A DNA stretch of 64,000 nucleotides from Williamsia limnetica (GCF_003217475.1 NZ_QJSP01000007.1:186001-250000), one strand, 5' to 3'; counted from the stretch's first letter, positions 1 to 9,212 are shown. The notes: a model not told the origin generated them from the sequence alone. Numbers and translations: made by a program.

Positions 1-890
1 AGCACCAGGATGATGATCAGTGGTACCAGTTCCGGCAGACCCGCCGACGGTAGCCAGTCGAACTTGGCAGCCAAGTTCTGCGCTTCGGACTGGAACATGC
101 CGATGACGAGTCCGGCAACGGCTGCCACCACGATGAACTGGAATCGTGCCGCGATCGCCGCCGCCAAGGCGGGGACGATGAAGAGTGTGTACGCCACCGG
201 CACCAGCGGAACGATGGGGGCGATGAGGATGCCGGCGAGACCAGCAACGGCCGAGCTGATCATCCAGTTGTAGATCGCCACCCGGTCCGGAGAGATACCA
301 CTGAGGTAGGCACCACGCTCGCTCTCGGCAGCGGCCCGCGTCGCCAGACCGAACTTGGTGAACCGGAAGACAGCGGCGAGTAACACTGCGACCACGATCA
401 CGGTGATGGCGAAGTATATGCGGTCAGAGGACACGCGGAAGTCACCTGCGGACCACACCTCCGTGGGGAAGATCGGGTCGACCGCGATGGGCGTGGTGCC
501 GATCATCTGTGCGACCAGACCGCTGATGAGGAGCGAAATACCCAACGCTGCAACTGCCTTTGCGACGGGCGGTGCGGTGCGCAGGGGCCGGAACACGATC
601 ACATACAGGAGTAGTCCGAGGATCGCGGCCATCGCGAGGGCGATCACCATCGCCGGCCACAGGCTCATCGGATCGCCGATGTCGACCGTGACGGGGAATC
701 CCGGGACAAGGATCAGCAGCTCACCCTGCCGCAGGTACGCATAGGCATACGCGGTGTAGAGGGCGATCGAACCGGTTGCGAAGTTCAGGACGCCTGAACT
801 CCGGTAGGTCATCACAACTGCGAGGGCGAGGGCGCCGAACACAGCCCCATTGCCGAGACCGAGCAAGAGAAATACGAGGTGTTGCGTCAT
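1..890 (-). CDS. livH: branched-chain amino acid-type ABC transporter permease (LivH family), C-terminus beyond window
   Basis: Reading leftward from ATG at 890, 296 codons stay open to the window edge. The product is very hydrophobic and starts with a LivH-like stretch (GLGNGAVFGALALAV, then YRSSGVLNFATGSIA, cf. the family NFAHG box). About six to seven membrane helices are visible. Family knowledge: LivH/LivM permeases form the inner-membrane channel of HAAT-type importers; in actinobacterial catabolic islands such systems often import aromatic or other organic acids rather than leucine. The 3' end, and whether LivM is fused, lies outside the window. A 448-bp gap with a palindrome (982-1004) precedes it, so it probably has its own promoter. 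The family is certain; the substrate is not. Confidence 0.9.
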   Translation of the reverse strand, partial: MTQHLVFLLLGLGNGAVFGALALAVVMTYRSSGVLNFATGSIALYTAYAYAYLRQGELLILVPGFPVTVDIGDPMSLWPAMVIALAMAAILGLLLYVIVFRPLRTAPPVAKAVAALGISLLISGLVAQMIGTTPIAVDPIFPTEVWSAGDFRVSSDRIYFAITVIVVAVLLAAVFRFTKFGLATRAAAESERGAYLSGISPDRVAIYNWMISSAVAGLAGILIAPIVPLVPVAYTLFIVPALAAAIAARFQFIVVAAVAGLVIGMFQSEAQNLAAKFDWLPSAGLPELVPLIIILV

Positions 891-981
891 CAGGGTGACG
901 ATCCTTGTCATCGAAATCGGTCGAGTATCGCTTGACGATAGGACAGCAACCACACCGGTGTTCACGTTTTGAAAAAGTACG

Positions 982-1004
982 AACAGTTGTTTCATCTAAC
1001 TGTT
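982..1004. promoter_or_regulatory. palindromic operator candidate upstream of the permease
   Basis: Perfect 7-bp arms AACAGTT and AACTGTT separated by 9 bp. The spacing and position (92 bp before the permease ATG) suit a TetR- or GntR-type dimer. The cognate regulator is unknown. Confidence 0.4.
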
Positions 1005-1264
1005 TAGCAACCCGCAACCAAATGCTGGCGAGATTGCTGAGGAACACCTCATGAGCCGGCGAAGTGCCTGGCCCTACCGTTCGACGGGCGTGGTTTCCTA
1101 TACGATTGCGTCTAATCCTCTGCCTATATTGGGAAGCGTGTTTTGGGACGGCTGCTGCGGGTCGCAGGCGGGCGATCCGGGAGGTTGTTCTCGCGGCGTA
1201 CGGGCGCGGGAGGGAACCGACGACGCGGCGACGCTCCGTACCCAGCGGCGCAGCCCAGCCGTCC

Positions 1265-1301
1265 ACCGGGCCGAAACCCCCGTTGACCGTTTCGGCCCGG
1301 T
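1265..1301 (-). terminator. terminator candidate after the SDR gene
   Basis: Perfect 13-bp inverted repeat (ACCGGGCCGAAAC and its complement) with an 11-nt loop, 38 nt beyond the SDR stop. There is no T-run, as is common in actinobacteria. It would separate the ACAD operon from the permease. Confidence 0.55.
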
Positions 1302-1338
1302 CAGCGGGGACTTCGGCCCGGTTGGCGAATTGCTCGCG

Positions 1339-2250
1339 TCAGTTGGTGACCAATTGGGCGACGAACCCGTCCGGTGCCGTGCCGTAGAGCAAGCGTGCGG
1401 CCTGGGTCAATTCGCCGCTATCGAGTTTGCCTCCGGCGCGGGCGCGATACCTCTCCGGCTTCTGGTTCCAGCCGATCATCCGGATCAACAGGTCTCCGTC
1501 GACCCGCAGGATCTGTCCGGTCAGCCAGGCGGCCTCGTCGGAAGCGAGCCACGCGACCACCGGCGAGCTCTGTCCGGGATCCAGGCTTGGATCATTGGCC
1601 TTCTCACCGGTGAAGACATCGGCGGACAACCGGGTCGCGGCCACCGGCGAAATCGCGTTGGCGGTGACGTTGTAACGCTCCATCTCCAGTGCAGTTGTCA
1701 GCGTGAGACCGACGATCGCGGCTTTGGCCGCGCTGTAGGCCGCCTGTCCCGCATTGCCTTTGAGCCCCGCGCCCGAGGTCGTGTTGATGATTCTGCCTCG
1801 GACGTCTGCGCCGGCCTTCGATTCGTTCCGCCAGTAATCGCAGGCGTGTTTGGTTACTGCGAAGGTACCTTTGAGATGTACCGAGACAACCGCATCCCAG
1901 TCTTCCTCGGTCATTCGGGTGATCAGCTTGTCGCGAACGATTCCGGCGTTGTTGACAACGATGTCGAGGCGGCCGAACTCGGCAACCGCCTGGGCGATGA
2001 GAGCGTCGCTGTCGGTCCAGCTGGTGACCGATCCTTTGTTGGCAACCGCTTTGCCGCCAGCCTCGACGATCTCACGAGCAACCTGGTCGGCCGGGCTCTC
2101 GCCTGAATCGGTGCCGTCGCGGGACACACCCGGATCGTTGACGACAACCGTTGCACCGTGCCGGGCCAATTCGAGGCAGTGCGCCCGCCCGATTCCGCGT
2201 CCGCCGCCGGTGACGATGGCGACCTTGCCGTCGAGCCGTACTTCTCCCAT
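1339..2250 (-). CDS. short-chain dehydrogenase, 3-hydroxyacyl-CoA dehydrogenase type (MFE-2 N-domain-like)
   Basis: 303 aa. The NAD(P)-binding motif TGGGRGIGR lies at residues ~13-21, VNDPG marks the end of beta-2, NNAG is at ~100 and the catalytic YSAAK follows. The pattern GRAHCLELARHGA resembles the dehydrogenase domain of peroxisomal multifunctional enzyme 2 and actinobacterial homologues, so oxidation of a 3-hydroxyacyl-CoA is likely. The C-terminal ~50 residues extend beyond the usual SDR length. ATG at 2250 is chosen because AAAGGTAG precedes it and the SDR fold begins at once; a longer frame would run into the upstream gene. It lies 5 nt after the CoA-transferase stop and is the last gene of the 5777-1339 operon. 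Confidence 0.85.
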   Translation of the reverse strand: MGEVRLDGKVAIVTGGGRGIGRAHCLELARHGATVVVNDPGVSRDGTDSGESPADQVAREIVEAGGKAVANKGSVTSWTDSDALIAQAVAEFGRLDIVVNNAGIVRDKLITRMTEEDWDAVVSVHLKGTFAVTKHACDYWRNESKAGADVRGRIINTTSGAGLKGNAGQAAYSAAKAAIVGLTLTTALEMERYNVTANAISPVAATRLSADVFTGEKANDPSLDPGQSSPVVAWLASDEAAWLTGQILRVDGDLLIRMIGWNQKPERYRARAGGKLDSGELTQAARLLYGTAPDGFVAQLVTN

Positions 2251-2255
2251 GAGTT

Positions 2256-3446
2256 CTACCTTTCGATTGCTTGTTTGCGAACGCCGGCCTCGCCCCACAG
2301 ATCCGCCAAGGCCGCGGTTCGTTCGGTCCGGTCCAGGCCTCGCAGGTCGACCGAACCTCGCTCGGTGACCACGATCCCGACGTCATGTGCCGGAGTGCTC
2401 ACCGGACGCGACAGTGACGAGACGAGAGTTGATGCGCCGTTGTGGGTGGTCGAGACGGCGATGATGCTGACACCGCCAACGGTGGTCGCCGCTGCTGCGG
2501 CGTAGTCACCGTGACCGCCGATACCGCCGAACACTGCGGTCGCCGTACCTTCGACGTTAATCTGACCGTGCACGTCCACTTCGACGGCGGTGTTCACCGC
2601 GACAAACGGATCGGCCGACAGTCTGCTGACGTCGTGGGTGTACTCGACCGGATGCAGGACCGGACGGCCCTCTGCCCACTCGCGCAGTCGGGGTCCTCCG
2701 GCGAGATAGGTCGTCACGGGTTCGCCGAGCAACAGGCCACGGTTGTCGAGGTCGACAACCTCATCGGGCAGCAGGCCCGAATCGATGCGCACCGGGACCG
2801 TCAGGGTGCTGAGCAGAAGCGACCCCAGCGACCCCGGGCCGACCTGTAGTCGAGTGCCCTCCGGGATGAGTGGCAGTAATCTCGCGGCCAGTCGTTCGGT
2901 GATCGGATCGGTGCGGGCGCCGGGCATATCGCCCGGCGGTTGGTCGGTGCTCCCGACGATGACGACCTGGTCGGCGGGCAACAACGCGCCTGCAGCACAC
3001 ATCGGCGCCGCCGACGACGTGATCGCCGCGACTCTCGCGCCTGCGTCCACCGCAGCCTTCTGCCACGAGATCTCATTGGCGAACGTGTGCCCACCGCCGG
3101 TCGCAACCACGGTGGCGACCAACACATCGGGCCGAATTACGTTGTGTATCAACGCCGGAACCTGCGACAACCGAATCGGCACAAAGTGGGCGAGTCCGTC
3201 GGCCACGGCCTTGCGCAGTCCCCAGCCCGGCATCACCGTGCGCACGTCGGCGAACGCGGTGAGATCGAGTCCGCGGGGCTCTGCCGGCATCCAGCCCAGC
3301 AACAGCCGAACACCACCGACTGCGCGGGCGGCCTCGGACAGTTCTTCGAACACCACCTGTGGTGTGCCGAATCCGTCGCCCACAGCGACGGTGCACCCGC
3401 TGCGCAGGAGGGTTCCGAGGACACGGTCGTCGGACGAATGCGTCAC
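2256..3446 (-). CDS. acetyl-CoA hydrolase/CoA-transferase family protein
   Basis: 396 aa. The C-terminal half has the acetyl-CoA hydrolase/transferase signature: AVEVDVHGQIN, then VFGGIGGHGDYAAAAATTVGG. The family usually has GGQxDF, so GGHGDY is a variant. The N-terminal half carries the GDGFGTPQ and GWMPAEP patterns of the same fold. The family moves CoA between acyl groups through a glutamyl-CoA intermediate, or hydrolyses acyl-CoA. The start is GTG at 3446, overlapping the upstream ACAD stop (GTGA), so translation is probably coupled. In this operon it may load a carboxylic acid with CoA or recycle CoA; the substrate cannot be read from sequence. Any longer frame would lie inside the ACAD gene. 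Confidence 0.8.
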   Translation of the reverse strand: MTHSSDDRVLGTLLRSGCTVAVGDGFGTPQVVFEELSEAARAVGGVRLLLGWMPAEPRGLDLTAFADVRTVMPGWGLRKAVADGLAHFVPIRLSQVPALIHNVIRPDVLVATVVATGGGHTFANEISWQKAAVDAGARVAAITSSAAPMCAAGALLPADQVVIVGSTDQPPGDMPGARTDPITERLAARLLPLIPEGTRLQVGPGSLGSLLLSTLTVPVRIDSGLLPDEVVDLDNRGLLLGEPVTTYLAGGPRLREWAEGRPVLHPVEYTHDVSRLSADPFVAVNTAVEVDVHGQINVEGTATAVFGGIGGHGDYAAAAATTVGGVSIIAVSTTHNGASTLVSSLSRPVSTPAHDVGIVVTERGSVDLRGLDRTERTAALADLWGEAGVRKQAIER

Positions 3447-4603
3447 CGTGCGGGCTCTCGGGGCAGCCCGAGCACCCGCTCCGACAATATGTTTCGCTGG
3501 ATCTCGCTGGTCCCACCCAGGATGGTCTGTGCCCGGCCGACCAACATCCGGTGCACGATCGGTGACAGCTCCGGGTCGACGGTCGCATCCATGCCCAGTA
3601 CGTCGGTGGCCACATCTCCGAGATCGCGATGGACCTCCGAGGCCATCAGCTTGAGGACCGACATCGTCGGTGAGTTCGCCCCGTCTCCGGTGGAAATCGC
3701 CCGCAGCCAGGTGGCCCGCAGGATCCACACCCGGCTCCACAGCTGGACGAACTTGTCCGCCAGTAGGTCATCGAGTCGGCCCTTGTCGGTTGCGGCTTCG
3801 ATCAGTTCATCGAGCGCGGCGAACATACCAACGGCCTGCGATCCCAAACTCAGTCGCTCTTGGCCGAGCGTCGCGGTGGCCACCCGCCACCCTTCGCCGA
3901 CCTGACCCAGGAGGTGTTCGGGACCCAGTCGCACGTCCGACAAGAAGACCTCATTGAACTTCTTCTCGCCGTCCATCTGCTCGAGGGGCCGGACCAGGAT
4001 GCCGGGCAGGACCATCGGGACGATGAACGCGGTCAGACCCTTGTAGCGCTCGTCACCGGTACGTGCGAGCAGTAATCCGAACTGCGCCGCTTTGGCGGCA
4101 CTGGTCCAGACCTTCTGGCCCTCCACGATCCAGCCCTCGTCCCCCGGGCGCACCCGTGTTCGCACCGACGCGAGGTCCGAGCCTGCACCCGGCTCGGAGA
4201 ACAGCTGACACCACAGATGCTCACCCGAGACGATGGGAGGCAGGTACTTCGCCTTTTGTTCCGCCGTGCCGAACTGCATGATGACCGGTCCGGCCAGGTT
4301 GGGCCCGACGATTCCGAGCTGAGTCGGTACACCCGCCTTCGCCGCTTCCTCGGCAAAGATCGCCTGCTCCATCGCAGTGGCCTCGCGCCCACCGAACTCG
4401 GTCGGCCAGTGCAGGCACGCGTAACCGGCTTGAGCAAGGGTCTGATGCCACTGCCGTCCCGGCGCGACGTCTGCCGCGTCCGGGGTGCCGCCGTATGCCC
4501 GCAGACCTTCAGGACGCGGAGCGGTCGCTAACCACGACTGCACCTCGTACCGGAAGTCTTCGCCTTCTCCACCGTCTTGACCCAGCGGCGACTTCGAACT
4601 CAT
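3443..4603 (-). CDS. acyl-CoA dehydrogenase, alpha-type subunit
   Basis: 386 aa, full length for an ACAD. The FAD/substrate loop LFSEPGAGSD is at ~134-143, WTSAAK at ~166, and the C-terminal signature ILGGTSEIQRNI at ~361-372 ends in LPREPAR. The residue that is the catalytic Glu in MCAD (YEGT) is Gly here, as in many actinobacterial FadE proteins that act in alpha2beta2 complexes or carry the base on another helix. It resembles steroid-pathway FadE/ChsE proteins. It lies 31 nt after the upstream ACAD and overlaps the CoA-transferase start. No beta partner is adjacent; the lone beta-type gene at 8085 is one possibility (inference). Confidence 0.9.
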   Translation of the reverse strand: MSSKSPLGQDGGEGEDFRYEVQSWLATAPRPEGLRAYGGTPDAADVAPGRQWHQTLAQAGYACLHWPTEFGGREATAMEQAIFAEEAAKAGVPTQLGIVGPNLAGPVIMQFGTAEQKAKYLPPIVSGEHLWCQLFSEPGAGSDLASVRTRVRPGDEGWIVEGQKVWTSAAKAAQFGLLLARTGDERYKGLTAFIVPMVLPGILVRPLEQMDGEKKFNEVFLSDVRLGPEHLLGQVGEGWRVATATLGQERLSLGSQAVGMFAALDELIEAATDKGRLDDLLADKFVQLWSRVWILRATWLRAISTGDGANSPTMSVLKLMASEVHRDLGDVATDVLGMDATVDPELSPIVHRMLVGRAQTILGGTSEIQRNILSERVLGLPREPAR

Positions 4604-4634
4604 AACTTCCCCTCGTCCATTCAGCTCTCGGTGC

Positions 4635-5777
4635 CTAGAAGCCCATCGACCGACCGATGAGGTCTTTCATGATTTCGGTGGTACCGCCGTAGAGACGCTG
4701 TACCCGCGAGTCGCGCCACAGTCGCGCCACCTCGTACTCGTTGATGTACCCGTAGCCACCGTGCAGTTGAAGGCAGCGGTCCAGGATTTCCCACTGGAGC
4801 TCGGTGCTCCACCACTTGAGCCCGGCGGCCTCTTCCGCGGACAGCTCGCCGGCGTTGGCCGCCATCACACACTGGTCGAGGTAGCTCTGCGCCACGTTCA
4901 GTTTGGTCTTCATCTCGGCGAGGAAGTGGCGGTTGACCTGAAACTTACCGATCTCGGTACCGAAGGCCTTGCGGTTCGCCGCGTAGTCGACCGTCAGATC
5001 GAAGGCTCGCCGTGCCATCGGCACGGCATAGGTTGCTATGCCCACCCGCTCGGCGGGCAGGTTACCCATCAGGTGATAGAAGCCACGGTTCTCTTCGCCC
5101 AGCAGGTTCTCCACCGGAACCTCGACGTTGTCGAAGAACAGTTCGGCGGTGTCCGCCGAGTGTTGCCCGATCTTGTCGAGTTTGCGCCCGCGCGAGAAGC
5201 CCTCCCTCGTTGCCTCGACAACGATGAGGCTCAGTCCTTTACGGCCCGCTGACGGATCGGTTTTGCAGGCCACCATGATGAGGTCAGACGACAGTCCGTT
5301 GCTGATGAACGTCTTCGAACCGTTGATGACATAGCTGTCTCCGACCCGCTTTGCCGTGGTCTTGATGCCCGCCACATCGGATCCCGCGGCAGGCTCAGAC
5401 ATGGCGATCGAGGTGATGTATTCGCCGGACACGTACTTCGGGAGCCAACGCTTTTTCTGTTCGTCATTGGTGAGACCGACGAGGTAGGAGGCCATGATGT
5501 CGTTCTGCACGCCCAGACCGATCCCGACCGCGCCCGTTCCGAACATCTCCTCGCTGAGGATCTGGTTGTACCGGTAGTCTTTGATGCCCAGGCCGCCGTA
5601 CTCTTCGGGTGCCTCCCACCCGATCAATCCTTGTTCGCCTGCCCGAAGCCATGCTTCGCGACTGACGCGTCCCTCACGTTCCCACTGTTCGGTGTACGGA
5701 ACGCACTCTTTTTCGAAAAATGTTCTCGCAGTTGCGCGAAACTGTTCATGCTCATCTTCGAGATGGTGGCGGCGCAT
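4635..5777 (-). CDS. acyl-CoA dehydrogenase, homotetramer-type
   Basis: 380 aa. MSEPAAGSDV lies at ~126-135, the HGGYGYINEYEVARLWRDSR helix at ~337-356 and YGGTTEIMKDLIGRS at the C-terminus. Both flavin-binding half-motifs are in one chain, as in long-chain and isovaleryl-type ACADs, so it probably works without a partner. The YEGT Glu is replaced (YGGT); in related enzymes the base lies on an earlier helix. ATG at 5777 follows GGAGGACCC at a good distance and is preferred over an upstream in-frame start. It is the first gene of the leftward operon; the 98-bp gap to the divergent ACAD at 5876 holds both promoters and is A/T-rich (5808-5835). Confidence 0.9.
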   Translation of the reverse strand: MRRHHLEDEHEQFRATARTFFEKECVPYTEQWEREGRVSREAWLRAGEQGLIGWEAPEEYGGLGIKDYRYNQILSEEMFGTGAVGIGLGVQNDIMASYLVGLTNDEQKKRWLPKYVSGEYITSIAMSEPAAGSDVAGIKTTAKRVGDSYVINGSKTFISNGLSSDLIMVACKTDPSAGRKGLSLIVVEATREGFSRGRKLDKIGQHSADTAELFFDNVEVPVENLLGEENRGFYHLMGNLPAERVGIATYAVPMARRAFDLTVDYAANRKAFGTEIGKFQVNRHFLAEMKTKLNVAQSYLDQCVMAANAGELSAEEAAGLKWWSTELQWEILDRCLQLHGGYGYINEYEVARLWRDSRVQRLYGGTTEIMKDLIGRSMGF

Positions 5778-5875
5778 CGATGGGTCCTCCAGATCGGCTG
5801 TTGCGAATATACTACAATAATACAACTATTAACCCTGTTACACCGAGACCCATCAACACCGACAGGTGAGGACAG

Positions 5876-7042
5876 ATGACCAGCACAACGGCACCCCGTG
5901 GTGACGACCGGAAGAGTCTCTCGGCCTATCGCGCGGCGCTGAGAGAATTTCTCGAATCCGACACCGCCCTGGACGAGTGGCGTGGACGCCACTATCCGAC
6001 GGTTCCGGCCGAGCTCCAGCACCATGCCCAGCTCATGAAACTGCTTTATGCCGGTGGCTGGAACAGGTACGGCTGGCCCGTGTCCGCCGGTGGCCTCGGC
6101 GGTGACGAACGACATCGAGCGGTCCTCTACGACGAACTCAGTGCGCACGGCTTGCCGGTCCCGGGTCAGCATTTGGTGATGGAGACCCTCGGACCGCCGA
6201 CGGTACGGTTCGCGCCCGAGGTCGCACGTACGCTCTTCCCGGGCTTTCTCGGCGGCACCGAATGGTGGGGACAGGGATTCTCCGAACCGGAGGCGGGAAG
6301 CGACCTCGCCTCCCTGCGGTGCCGGGCCACCCGAGAGGGCGACGACTACATCGTCAACGGCCAGAAGCTGTGGACCAGTTACGGCGCCACCGCACGCCGA
6401 CTCGTGTGCCTCGTGCGCACGGGCACCACCGAGAGCCGGCATCGCGGCCTGAGTATGTTGCTGATCGACGTGGACACCCCCGGCCTGCAGACCCGACCGA
6501 TCGCGCTGGCGAGTGGTCGCGAAGAATTGGCGGAGGTCTTCTTCGATTCCGTCCGGGTTCCGGCGAGTCGGCTCATCGGCGAGCATGACCAGGGCTGGGC
6601 GGTGGCGATGTACTTGTTGCAATTCGAGCGGGGGATGTATGCCTGGCTCACCTCCACCGTGCTCCTGCAACGTCTGAACACGCTGCGGAATCAACTGCGC
6701 GACCGCGGAATTCGCCGCGATGGCTCTGCCGTTCGACTCGGCAACGTCTACCTCGACATCGTCGCCTTGCGGGCCCGCAGTGCCCAGACCGTGCAGCGAC
6801 TCGCCGAAGGCGAAACCATCGGCCCCGAAGCCAGCACCGACAAGATCCTGTTGGGTACCGCGGAGCAGTCGCTCTACGACGCAGCTCGCGATCTGCTCGG
6901 ACCACTGATCGACATCGGCACCGGACCCGATCTCGACACCTGGCGCGACGAGTGGTGGTACAGCCGCGCCGCCACGATCCTCGGCGGTTCGGCAGAAGTG
7001 CAGCGCGGAATCATCGCCGACCGCGTCCTGAAGCTGCCGTGA
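5876..7042 (+). CDS. acyl-CoA dehydrogenase, alpha-type subunit
   Basis: 388 aa. Key motifs are FSEPEAGSDLASLRCRA (~139-155), LWTSYGA (~170) and the C-terminal ATILGGSAEVQRGII, ending in RVLKLP. This half-motif set is typical of the alpha subunit of heteromeric FadE complexes. It is followed after 11 nt by a beta-type ACAD, so the two likely form an alpha2beta2 tetramer with one FAD per heterodimer, as described for mycobacterial ChsE4-ChsE5 and FadE pairs. GAGGAC precedes the ATG. Confidence 0.9.
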   Translation: MTSTTAPRGDDRKSLSAYRAALREFLESDTALDEWRGRHYPTVPAELQHHAQLMKLLYAGGWNRYGWPVSAGGLGGDERHRAVLYDELSAHGLPVPGQHLVMETLGPPTVRFAPEVARTLFPGFLGGTEWWGQGFSEPEAGSDLASLRCRATREGDDYIVNGQKLWTSYGATARRLVCLVRTGTTESRHRGLSMLLIDVDTPGLQTRPIALASGREELAEVFFDSVRVPASRLIGEHDQGWAVAMYLLQFERGMYAWLTSTVLLQRLNTLRNQLRDRGIRRDGSAVRLGNVYLDIVALRARSAQTVQRLAEGETIGPEASTDKILLGTAEQSLYDAARDLLGPLIDIGTGPDLDTWRDEWWYSRAATILGGSAEVQRGIIADRVLKLP

Positions 7043-7053
7043 AAGGAACTCAG

Positions 7054-8013
7054 ATGGACAACGAGACCAGAACGCTCCTTGCCGGCTCGCTCAAGGAGAT
7101 GTTCGAGGGTGAGGGAGTCGACATCGAGGCGGCTCTGGCCGAACTGGGCTGGGACGACGTCATCGATGCCTACCCTGCCGCCACCGAACTCCTGTTCGCC
7201 GAACACGGACGAGCGCTGGCACATTCACGATCACTGGACGCCGTGATCGTGCGCGGCCTGGCGGATGTCCTGCCCGCGCCCCGGGGCATGCGCGCGGTCG
7301 TATATCCGTTGCCGTCACCCTCAGCCGGCCTGACCAGTGACGAGAACTCGATCGACGGAGTTGTGCTGACGGGCTTGGACGACGTCGACGAGCTGATCGT
7401 GCCCGTATCCACGACGCACGGCACGGGCGTCGTCGTGGTACCGGTTGCCGACGTCGAGTCCGAACCCGTCGGCAGTATCGAAGCCGACTCGACCATGGTG
7501 CGAGTGCGCGGCAACCGTGTCCCCACCGTCACCGCCGAAGCGAGCGCGGACTGGGATAGAGCGGTCGCCTCGGGACGACGCGCACTGGCCGCCGAGATCA
7601 TCGGAGCCTGCGGCGCGGCGCTGCAACTCGCAATCGAACACACCAGTTCACGCAATCAGTTCGGTCAGCCGATCTCGCGTTTCCAGGCCGTTCGCCACCG
7701 ACTCTCCGAGGCTCACGTCGCCATTGCTGCGGCGCAGGGCATGCTGGACGCGGCCTGGGCCGACCTGGATCCCGACACCGCCACCGTCGCCAAGGCGCTG
7801 GCGGGCCGGGCCCAGGCGATCGCCACCCGGACGGTCCTCCAGGTGTGCGGGGCCGTCGGGATCTCCGCCGAACACCCGATGCACCGTTTTGTCGAACGAG
7901 CGGCCGTCCTCGACGCGCTGCTCACACCGCATCTCATCATGGTGGAGCAACTGGGATCGTCCCTGCTGGCAGGCGCGCCGATCTTGCACGTCACCGAGAT
8001 CGACACGGCATAG
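7054..8013 (+). CDS. acyl-CoA dehydrogenase, beta-type subunit (short)
   Basis: 319 aa, shorter than the usual 350-390. The C-terminal half is clear: REQFGxP-like SSRNQFGQPISRFQAVRHRLSE (~200-220) and VCGAVGISAEHPMHRFVERA (~277-296). The N-terminal half is poorly conserved and the alpha-type GGTxEIQR signature is absent. ATG at 7054 with AAAGGAACTCAG upstream marks the start; longer frames overlap the preceding gene. It presumably supplies half of the flavin site to the alpha subunit encoded 11 nt upstream. A bidirectional terminator follows. Confidence 0.85.
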   Translation: MDNETRTLLAGSLKEMFEGEGVDIEAALAELGWDDVIDAYPAATELLFAEHGRALAHSRSLDAVIVRGLADVLPAPRGMRAVVYPLPSPSAGLTSDENSIDGVVLTGLDDVDELIVPVSTTHGTGVVVVPVADVESEPVGSIEADSTMVRVRGNRVPTVTAEASADWDRAVASGRRALAAEIIGACGAALQLAIEHTSSRNQFGQPISRFQAVRHRLSEAHVAIAAAQGMLDAAWADLDPDTATVAKALAGRAQAIATRTVLQVCGAVGISAEHPMHRFVERAAVLDALLTPHLIMVEQLGSSLLAGAPILHVTEIDTA

Positions 8014-8033
8014 CGTCGATACAGGCAAACGAC

Positions 8034-8065
8034 AGGGCCGGAAGAGCATTCACTCTTCCGGCCCT
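8034..8065. terminator. bidirectional terminator
   Basis: Perfect 13-bp stem AGGGCCGGAAGAG with a 6-nt loop, lying between the convergent genes ending at 8013 and 8085. Confidence 0.8.
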
Positions 8066-8084
8066 ACTCGTGGTTCGGTTGTGC

Positions 8085-9212
8085 TCAGCGGGCAGGTAAC
8101 AACCCGACCCGCTCACCCAGCAAGCGCCGATGGTGTGAAGGTCCCCCGAAAAGCACTTCACTGCTTCGAGCCCTCTTGAAATACAGGTGCGCCGGATGCT
8201 CCCAGGTGAAACCGATGCCGCCGTGCAACTGGATTGTCTCACTCGCGCATCTGCTGTAGGCCTCCGAGCACACGGACTTGCTCAAATCGGCCAACGCGGA
8301 CACCCCCGGATCACCGTCGGCGTCGGCCGAAGCTGCCAGCCGCGCCGTCGATTTCGCTGATTCGAGAGCGACCAGCATGTCGGCGCACTTGTGTTTGACC
8401 GCTTGAAAGGATCCGATCGGGCGCCCGAACTGAGTGCGTTCTTTCGCATATTGCACAGACATATCCAGCACTCGCTCGATACCCCCCACCTGCTCGTTCG
8501 CCAGGGCGATCACGGCGACATCGAGCATCCGGGCGACCGCCGCCCAGCCCTCGCCGTCGATGCCCACCAACCGGCCGCGGGCACCGTCGAACGTCAGCGT
8601 TGCCTGCCGGCGCGTGCGATCGAGCGTCGGCAGTGGCGTTCTGGTGACCGCCGGATCCGCCGCGTCGACCAGGAACAGACTGATGCCGGAATCGGTACGT
8701 CCGACCACCAGGATCACATCGGCGATGTGACCGTCGAGTACGTGAGTCTTGGTCCCGTGCAAGGTGTATCCGGAACCATCGGCACGCGCTGAGAGCGTGA
8801 CGCCCTCGGGTTCCCAGCTCTCTTTGTCCTCGGTCAGCGCGACCGTGCCGATCGTGGCACCGGAGGCGATCGCTGGAAGATACCGGGCGGCGGCATCGTT
8901 GTCGCCGGCTGCGCCGAGCGCGGTGGCGAACATGACAACGCTGCTGAGATACGGGCCGCAGTAGAGAGCCCGCCCCATCTCGGTCATCACGACACCGATC
9001 TCTTCGCTGCCGTAACCGTCACCGCCGAATTGCTCGGGGATCGCCAGCCCGAACAACCCCATCTGCTCGGCCATCTGGTCCCACAGTTCCCGGTCGTAAC
9101 CCTCGGCGCTCTCCATGCTCTTTCGCACAGCCGCTTCGGGCGACTTGTCAGCGAACAGCGCGTTCACTGCCGCGCCGAGTTGTTCCTGCTCCTCGGTCAA
9201 TACCCCGCGCAT
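8085..9212 (-). CDS. acyl-CoA dehydrogenase, beta-type
   Basis: 375 aa. The motifs KERTQFGRPIGSFQAVKHK and IQLHGGIGFTWEHPAHLYFKRAR are the hallmark of the beta subunit class, which usually pairs with an alpha ACAD. An N-terminal ACAD domain (MAEQMGLFGLAIPEQFGGDGYG) is present. There is no adjacent alpha gene on this strand; the nearest unpaired alpha-type is at 3443 (inference). ATG at 9212 has AAGGAG at good spacing. The crotonase gene at 9286 lies 73 nt upstream and is probably co-transcribed. Confidence 0.88.
   Translation of the reverse strand: MRGVLTEEQEQLGAAVNALFADKSPEAAVRKSMESAEGYDRELWDQMAEQMGLFGLAIPEQFGGDGYGSEEIGVVMTEMGRALYCGPYLSSVVMFATALGAAGDNDAAARYLPAIASGATIGTVALTEDKESWEPEGVTLSARADGSGYTLHGTKTHVLDGHIADVILVVGRTDSGISLFLVDAADPAVTRTPLPTLDRTRRQATLTFDGARGRLVGIDGEGWAAVARMLDVAVIALANEQVGGIERVLDMSVQYAKERTQFGRPIGSFQAVKHKCADMLVALESAKSTARLAASADADGDPGVSALADLSKSVCSEAYSRCASETIQLHGGIGFTWEHPAHLYFKRARSSEVLFGGPSHHRRLLGERVGLLPAR

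Larger units (their letters stand above)
891..1338. other. intergenic region upstream of the ABC permease
   Basis: 448 bp without a convincing gene. It contains a strong inverted repeat just after the SDR stop (1265-1301, terminator candidate) and a palindrome at 982-1004 about 90 bp upstream of the permease start. A relatively A/T-rich patch lies around 1090-1145. Open frames here are arginine-rich shadows. Confidence 0.6.

Noticed and set aside
891-1338. Protein-coding gene in the gap upstream of the permease
   Set aside because: Frames are Arg-rich, lack ribosome sites and overlap the terminator and palindrome.
2743-3654. 303-codon rightward open frame antisense to the CoA-transferase and ACAD
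   Set aside because: Shadow frame produced by high GC at third positions; composition is Ser/Arg/Thr-rich with no motif, and the opposite strand encodes recognised proteins.
7445-8179. 244-codon rightward frame overlapping the short beta ACAD and running past its terminator
   Set aside because: Frame is Arg/Ser/Pro-rich and crosses a perfect terminator stem; the ACAD frame explains the region.
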